In this document: positions 60,462-64,000 of the stretch, in pieces
How the letters are laid out: the number at the start of each line of letters is the position of its first letter
How positions within the stretch are numbered: position 1 is the stretch's first letter
Source of the DNA: Mitsuaria sp. 7
GTDB taxonomy: Bacteria > Pseudomonadota > Gammaproteobacteria > Burkholderiales > Burkholderiaceae_C
Direction: 5' to 3'
Length of the DNA stretch: 64,000 nucleotides
Assembly (NCBI RefSeq): GCF_001653795.1
Contig: NZ_CP011515.1
Location: forward strand, 124,001-188,000
Position numbers and translations under genes: made by a program
Notes under the pieces: model-generated
The model's input: only the letters and a program-made list of their open reading frames with translations
The model's database searches: none
What the model was told of the DNA's origin: nothing

Positions 60462-61481
60462 TCACTTGGCCTTGTCGGCTTCCAGGTGGTACTGCGTGAC
60501 CCGCTCGACTTCGTTCTTCGAGCCCAGCACGACCGAGACGCGCTCGTGCAGCTTGCCCGGCTGCAGGTCCATGATGCGCTGGCGGCCGTTGGTGGCCGCG
60601 CCGCCGGCCTGCTCGACCAGGAAGGCCATGGGGTTGGCCTCGTACATCAGGCGCAGCTTGCCGGCCTTGTTCGGCTCGCGCTTGTCCCACGGGTACAGGA
60701 ACACGCCGCCGCGCGTCAGGATGCGGTGCACGTCCGCCACCATCGACGCGATCCAGCGCATGTTGAAATCCTTGCCGCGCGGACCCGTCGTGCCGGCCAG
60801 GCACTCGTCGATGTAGCGCTTCACCGGCTCGTCCCAGTGCCGCATGTTGGACATGTTGATCGCGAACTCCTTGGTGTCCGCGGGGATCTTCACGTCGTCG
60901 GCGGTCAGCACCCATGAGCCCTGCTCGCGGTCCAGCGTGAACATGGCCACGCCGTCGCCCACCGTCAGCACCAGCGTCGTCTGCGGTCCGTAGACGCAGT
61001 AACCCGCCGCCGCCTGCGCGGTGCCGGGCTGGTGGAAGTCTTCCTCGCTGACGCCCTTGCTGCCTTCGACCTTCTTCAGCACCGAGAAGATGGTCCCGAT
61101 CGACACGTTCACGTCGATGTTGCTCGAGCCGTCCAGCGGATCGAACATCAGCAGGTATTCGCCCTGCGGGAAACGGTTGGGCACCAGGTGGATGCTCTCC
61201 ATCTCTTCCGAGGCCATCGCGGCCAGGTGGCCGCCCCACTCGTTGGCTTCGATCAGCACCTCGTTGGCGATGATGTCCAGCTTCTTCTGGACCTCGCCCT
61301 GCACGTTCTCGGACCCGGCCGTGCCCAGCACGTCACCCAGCGCGCCCTTGTTGACGCTGATGGCGATGCGCTTGCAGGCCCGCGCGACCACCTCGATCAG
61401 CAGCCGCAGCTGCTGGGGGATGTGGCCGTGCAGACGCTGCTGCTCGACGAGGTATTGGGTCAGGCTGACGCGTTGACTCAT
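60462..61481 (-). CDS. fbp: Fructose-1,6-bisphosphatase class I
   Basis: A 339-residue enzyme of gluconeogenesis and the Calvin cycle. [24 protein letters not shown] is the metal- and phosphate-binding signature, and [36 protein letters not shown] the conserved C-terminal region with the catalytic Lys. The length is right. It converts fructose-1,6-bisphosphate to fructose-6-phosphate. No regulation is visible. It is 70 bases from pepN and reads the same way. Confidence 0.97.
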   Translation of the reverse strand: MSQRVSLTQYLVEQQRLHGHIPQQLRLLIEVVARACKRIAISVNKGALGDVLGTAGSENVQGEVQKKLDIIANEVLIEANEWGGHLAAMASEEMESIHLVPNRFPQGEYLLMFDPLDGSSNIDVNVSIGTIFSVLKKVEGSKGVSEEDFHQPGTAQAAAGYCVYGPQTTLVLTVGDGVAMFTLDREQGSWVLTADDVKIPADTKEFAINMSNMRHWDEPVKRYIDECLAGTTGPRGKDFNMRWIASMVADVHRILTRGGVFLYPWDKREPNKAGKLRLMYEANPMAFLVEQAGGAATNGRQRIMDLQPGKLHERVSVVLGSKNEVERVTQYHLEADKAK

Positions 61482-61554
61482 GAAACGACTCCGATGGTTG
61501 CAAATCTCGTGCGCCGCGGAACGGCCCGGCGCGCGGACCGCTCCGGGCGCTGAA

Positions 61555-64000
61555 TCAGGGCTGCGCCGCCGGCTCGACGGTCGTCGCTCCGGAGGTCGAT
61601 TCCGGGGCGGCGGCCTGCGTGTCGGACGCCAACGCGCGCTGGATGATCTCGCGCACGTCGTTGGACAGGTCCGGCTTGGCGGCGACGCGGGCGATGGCCT
61701 CGCGCGCGGCGCTGCGGTACGGCTGGGCCAGCGCGGTCCAGCGGTCCATCACGCGCGCCAGACGGCCGGCGACCTGCGGATTGATCGCGTCCAGCGCCAG
61801 CACCTGCTCCGCCCAGTAGACGTAGCCCGCCGCGTCGGCGCGGTGGAAGGCGGCCGGGTTGAACATCGCCAGCGAGAAGATCAGGCTGCGCGCGCGGTTC
61901 GGGTTCTTCAGCGTGAAGTCGGGGTGCTTCATCAGCTGCTTGACCTTGGCGAAGGTCTTGCCGTCGCGCTCGGCCGCGCGGCCTTGCAGCGCGAACCACT
62001 TGTCGATGACCAGCGCCTCGTCCTTGAACTGGGCGTGGAAGCGCGCCAGCGCGCTGTCGGCCAGCTCCGCGTGCGCATGCACGAGCGCGGACAGCGCGCC
62101 CAGGCGGTCGGTCATGTTGGTCGCGTCCTTGAAGCGCTGGTACGCGCGGCCCGGCCACACGCCGTCGCCGCCGCGGGTCGCGTTCAGGACCAGCATCGCC
62201 AGCGACAGGTTCACCAGCGCGCGCTTGCCGCTCTGCACCGGGTCCGGGTTGTAGCCGGTCGTCACCTGATGCGCGTCGAAGGCCCAGGCCCAGTCGGCCT
62301 GCAGCGCCGATGCCAGCTGCGTCTGCGCCGCTTCGACGGCCGCGTGGATGGCTTGAGGATCGACAACGTCGAGCTGCTCGGCGATGTAGGCCTCGTCCGG
62401 CAGTTGCAGCGCCAGTGCCTTGAAGGCGGGGTCCAGCTCCGCATGGCGCAGCACCGCCCGCATCGCGTCGATGTACGCGGCGTCCAGCACCAGCGGCTGG
62501 CCCGAACGCACGGCGCCCAGGATGCGGTTCAGCGCCAGGCGCTGGCTGGCTTCCCAGCGGTTGAAGGCGTCGCTGTCGTGCTTGAGCAGGACCAGCAGCT
62601 CGGCGTCGCCGAGGCCGTCGTCCAGCACCACCGGCGCGGAGAAGCCGCGCAGCAGCGACGGCACCGGCTCGGACGGCACGTTGACGAACACGAAGGACTG
62701 CTCGGCCTGGTCCAGCACCAGCACGCGCTCGGTGTCGGTGGCGCCGGCGGCGCCGTCTTCACCTTGCAGCATCAGCGGCAGCGCCTGGCCGTCGCGCGAC
62801 AGCAGGCCCAGCGACACGGGGATCACCTGCGGCAGCTTGGCGGCCTGGCCTTGCGCGGCGGCACTCGATTGCGTCAGCGTCAGCGTCCAGGTCTGACCGG
62901 CGGCGTCGTACACGCCACGGGCCTGCAGACGCGGCGTGCCGGCCTGCGCGTACCAGCGCTTGAAGGCGTCCAGGCGCGTCGTCAGCGGCGAGCCCGGGTT
63001 CGCGTCCGCGATCGCCTGCGCGAAGTCGTCGCAGGTCACGGCCTGGCCGTCATGGCGCTCGAAGTACAGCGCCATGCCCTTGGCGAAACCGTCGCGGCCG
63101 ACCAGCGTCTGGTACATGCGGACGACTTCCGCGCCCTTCTCGTAGACGGTGGCGGTGTAGAAGTTGTTGATCTCGACGTACTCGTCGGGACGCACCGAGT
63201 GGGCCATCGCGCCGGCGTCTTCGGGGAACTGGCGGGCGCGCAGCGCGCGCACGTCCTCGATGCGGCAGACCGCGCGCGCGCTCGGCGTGGCGGCCATGTC
63301 CTGGCTGAACTCCTGGTCGCGGAAGACGGTCAGGCCTTCCTTCAGCGACAGCTGGAACCAGTCGCGGCAGGTGACGCGGTTGCCGGTCCAGTTGTGGAAA
63401 TACTCGTGCGCGACGATGGACTCGATGCGGGCGAAGTCCGCGTCGGTCGCGGTGGCGGGGGAGGCCAGCAGCGCCGAGGTGTTGAAAATGTTCAACCCCT
63501 TGTTCTCCATCGCGCCCATGTTGAAGTCGGACACGCCGACGACCATGAAGCGCTCCAGATCCAGCGGCAGGTTGAAGCGCGCCTCGTCCCACACGACCGA
63601 CGCGATCAGCGAGTTCATCGCGTGTTCCGTCTTCTCCAGGTCGCCCTGGCGGACGTAGACCTGCAGCAGATGGTCCTTGCCGCCGCGGGTGCGGATGCGC
63701 TGCTCGCGCGCGACCAGATCGCCGGCCACCATCGCGAAGAGGTAGCTGGGCTTGGGGAAGGGGTCGTGCCACTTCGCCAGGTGACGGCCGTTGTCGAGGG
63801 CAGCCGATTCGACCAGGTTGCCGTTGGACAGCAGCACCGGGAATCTGGCCTTGTCGGCGCGCATCGTCACCGTGTAGACCGCCATCACGTCGGGGCGGTC
63901 CAGGAAGTAGGTGATGCGGCGGAAGCCTTCGGCCTCGCACTGCGTGAAGAAGCTGCCGCCGGAGGTGTAGAGACCCGACAGCGTCGTGTTCTTGTCCGGG
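61555..64000 (-). CDS. pepN: Aminopeptidase N, 5' end outside the window
   Basis: The frame is open to the right edge; about 815 codons are seen and roughly 80 N-terminal ones are missing. The M1 signature is present: [47 protein letters not shown] (HExxH-x18-E zinc site), and the [21 protein letters not shown] segment. It trims N-terminal residues from peptides. The last 25 residues ([19 protein letters not shown]) are an extra Ala/Pro/Thr tail beyond the usual end of PepN. Confidence 0.96.
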   Translation of the reverse strand, partial: PDKNTTLSGLYTSGGSFFTQCEAEGFRRITYFLDRPDVMAVYTVTMRADKARFPVLLSNGNLVESAALDNGRHLAKWHDPFPKPSYLFAMVAGDLVAREQRIRTRGGKDHLLQVYVRQGDLEKTEHAMNSLIASVVWDEARFNLPLDLERFMVVGVSDFNMGAMENKGLNIFNTSALLASPATATDADFARIESIVAHEYFHNWTGNRVTCRDWFQLSLKEGLTVFRDQEFSQDMAATPSARAVCRIEDVRALRARQFPEDAGAMAHSVRPDEYVEINNFYTATVYEKGAEVVRMYQTLVGRDGFAKGMALYFERHDGQAVTCDDFAQAIADANPGSPLTTRLDAFKRWYAQAGTPRLQARGVYDAAGQTWTLTLTQSSAAAQGQAAKLPQVIPVSLGLLSRDGQALPLMLQGEDGAAGATDTERVLVLDQAEQSFVFVNVPSEPVPSLLRGFSAPVVLDDGLGDAELLVLLKHDSDAFNRWEASQRLALNRILGAVRSGQPLVLDAAYIDAMRAVLRHAELDPAFKALALQLPDEAYIAEQLDVVDPQAIHAAVEAAQTQLASALQADWAWAFDAHQVTTGYNPDPVQSGKRALVNLSLAMLVLNATRGGDGVWPGRAYQRFKDATNMTDRLGALSALVHAHAELADSALARFHAQFKDEALVIDKWFALQGRAAERDGKTFAKVKQLMKHPDFTLKNPNRARSLIFSLAMFNPAAFHRADAAGYVYWAEQVLALDAINPQVAGRLARVMDRWTALAQPYRSAAREAIARVAAKPDLSNDVREIIQRALASDTQAAAPESTSGATTVEPAAQP

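Noticed and set aside
1..64000. CRISPR arrays, insertion sequences, prophage genes or rRNA
   Set aside because: No spaced direct-repeat array, transposase, integrase, phage structural gene or rRNA segment was recognised.

Overview
The window is high-GC DNA from a bacterial chromosome, most likely a betaproteobacterium of the order Burkholderiales. A Roseateles/Mitsuaria-like lineage is my best guess from gene content alone; there is no rRNA operon to settle it. The pointers are periplasmic Bug-type receptors and a TctAB permease, a urtABCDE urea importer plus a urease operon, an egtB-egtD pair, an EpsA-like LuxR regulator and an N-acyl amino acid synthase-like protein. Genes are dense and many neighbours overlap by the 4-bp ATGA junction.

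Layout. 0-4.3 kb: the tail of a LysR regulator, an orphan Xre/HipB-like regulator with two operator-like palindromes, an inverted pair of REP-like repeats, then CoA-transferase, HMG-CoA lyase and Bug receptor. 4.3-9.7 kb: an apparent insertion carrying a 1590-residue protein with a clostridial-toxin/Mcf-type pore-forming core and a small proline-rich protein. Its distal edge is a collapsed mosaic of urtE and urtD sequence. 9.8-15.6 kb: urtABCDE on the minus strand. 15.7-23.3 kb: 2OG-Fe(II) dioxygenase, secreted triple-repeat protein, Rrf2/thioredoxin-reductase-like pair, a ParD-like/nucleotidyltransferase toxin-antitoxin candidate, an SDR-AraC operon with a 21-bp-period direct repeat upstream, and a LuxR-type response regulator. 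23.3-31.9 kb: a giant transporter-kinase fusion diverges from ureA-hupE/ureJ-ureB-ureC-ureE-ureF-ureG. No ureD is seen. 32-37.6 kb: an effector-like membrane protein, TctAB permease, LysR and a flavodoxin-fold quinone reductase. 37.6-46.3 kb: a cyanophycinase-like peptidase and a type I restriction-modification operon with a toxin-antitoxin-like pair between hsdS and hsdR, next to tRNA-Ser(UGA). 46.3-64 kb: apaH, CNNM/CorC, SapC, a PcaB-like lyase, FeeM-like synthase, egtBD, LuxR/VanZ, SIP/MarR, tRNA-Thr(CGU), D-amino-acid deaminase-like enzyme, DUF2130 protein, fbp and a pepN truncated by the window edge.

How the genes work together. Urea taken up by UrtABCDE would feed the urease. The NCS1-transporter/histidine-kinase fusion and its LuxR-type partner sit divergent to ureA and are candidate sensors of urea or a related nitrogen compound. 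Defence and selfish modules (type I R-M, two nucleotidyltransferase pairs, an orphan HipB-like regulator) and toxin/effector-like proteins form the accessory layer. The most notable points are the toxin-core gene bounded by real and broken urt sequence, the missing ureD, the transporter-kinase fusion beside urease, and the toxin-antitoxin pair inside the R-M operon.
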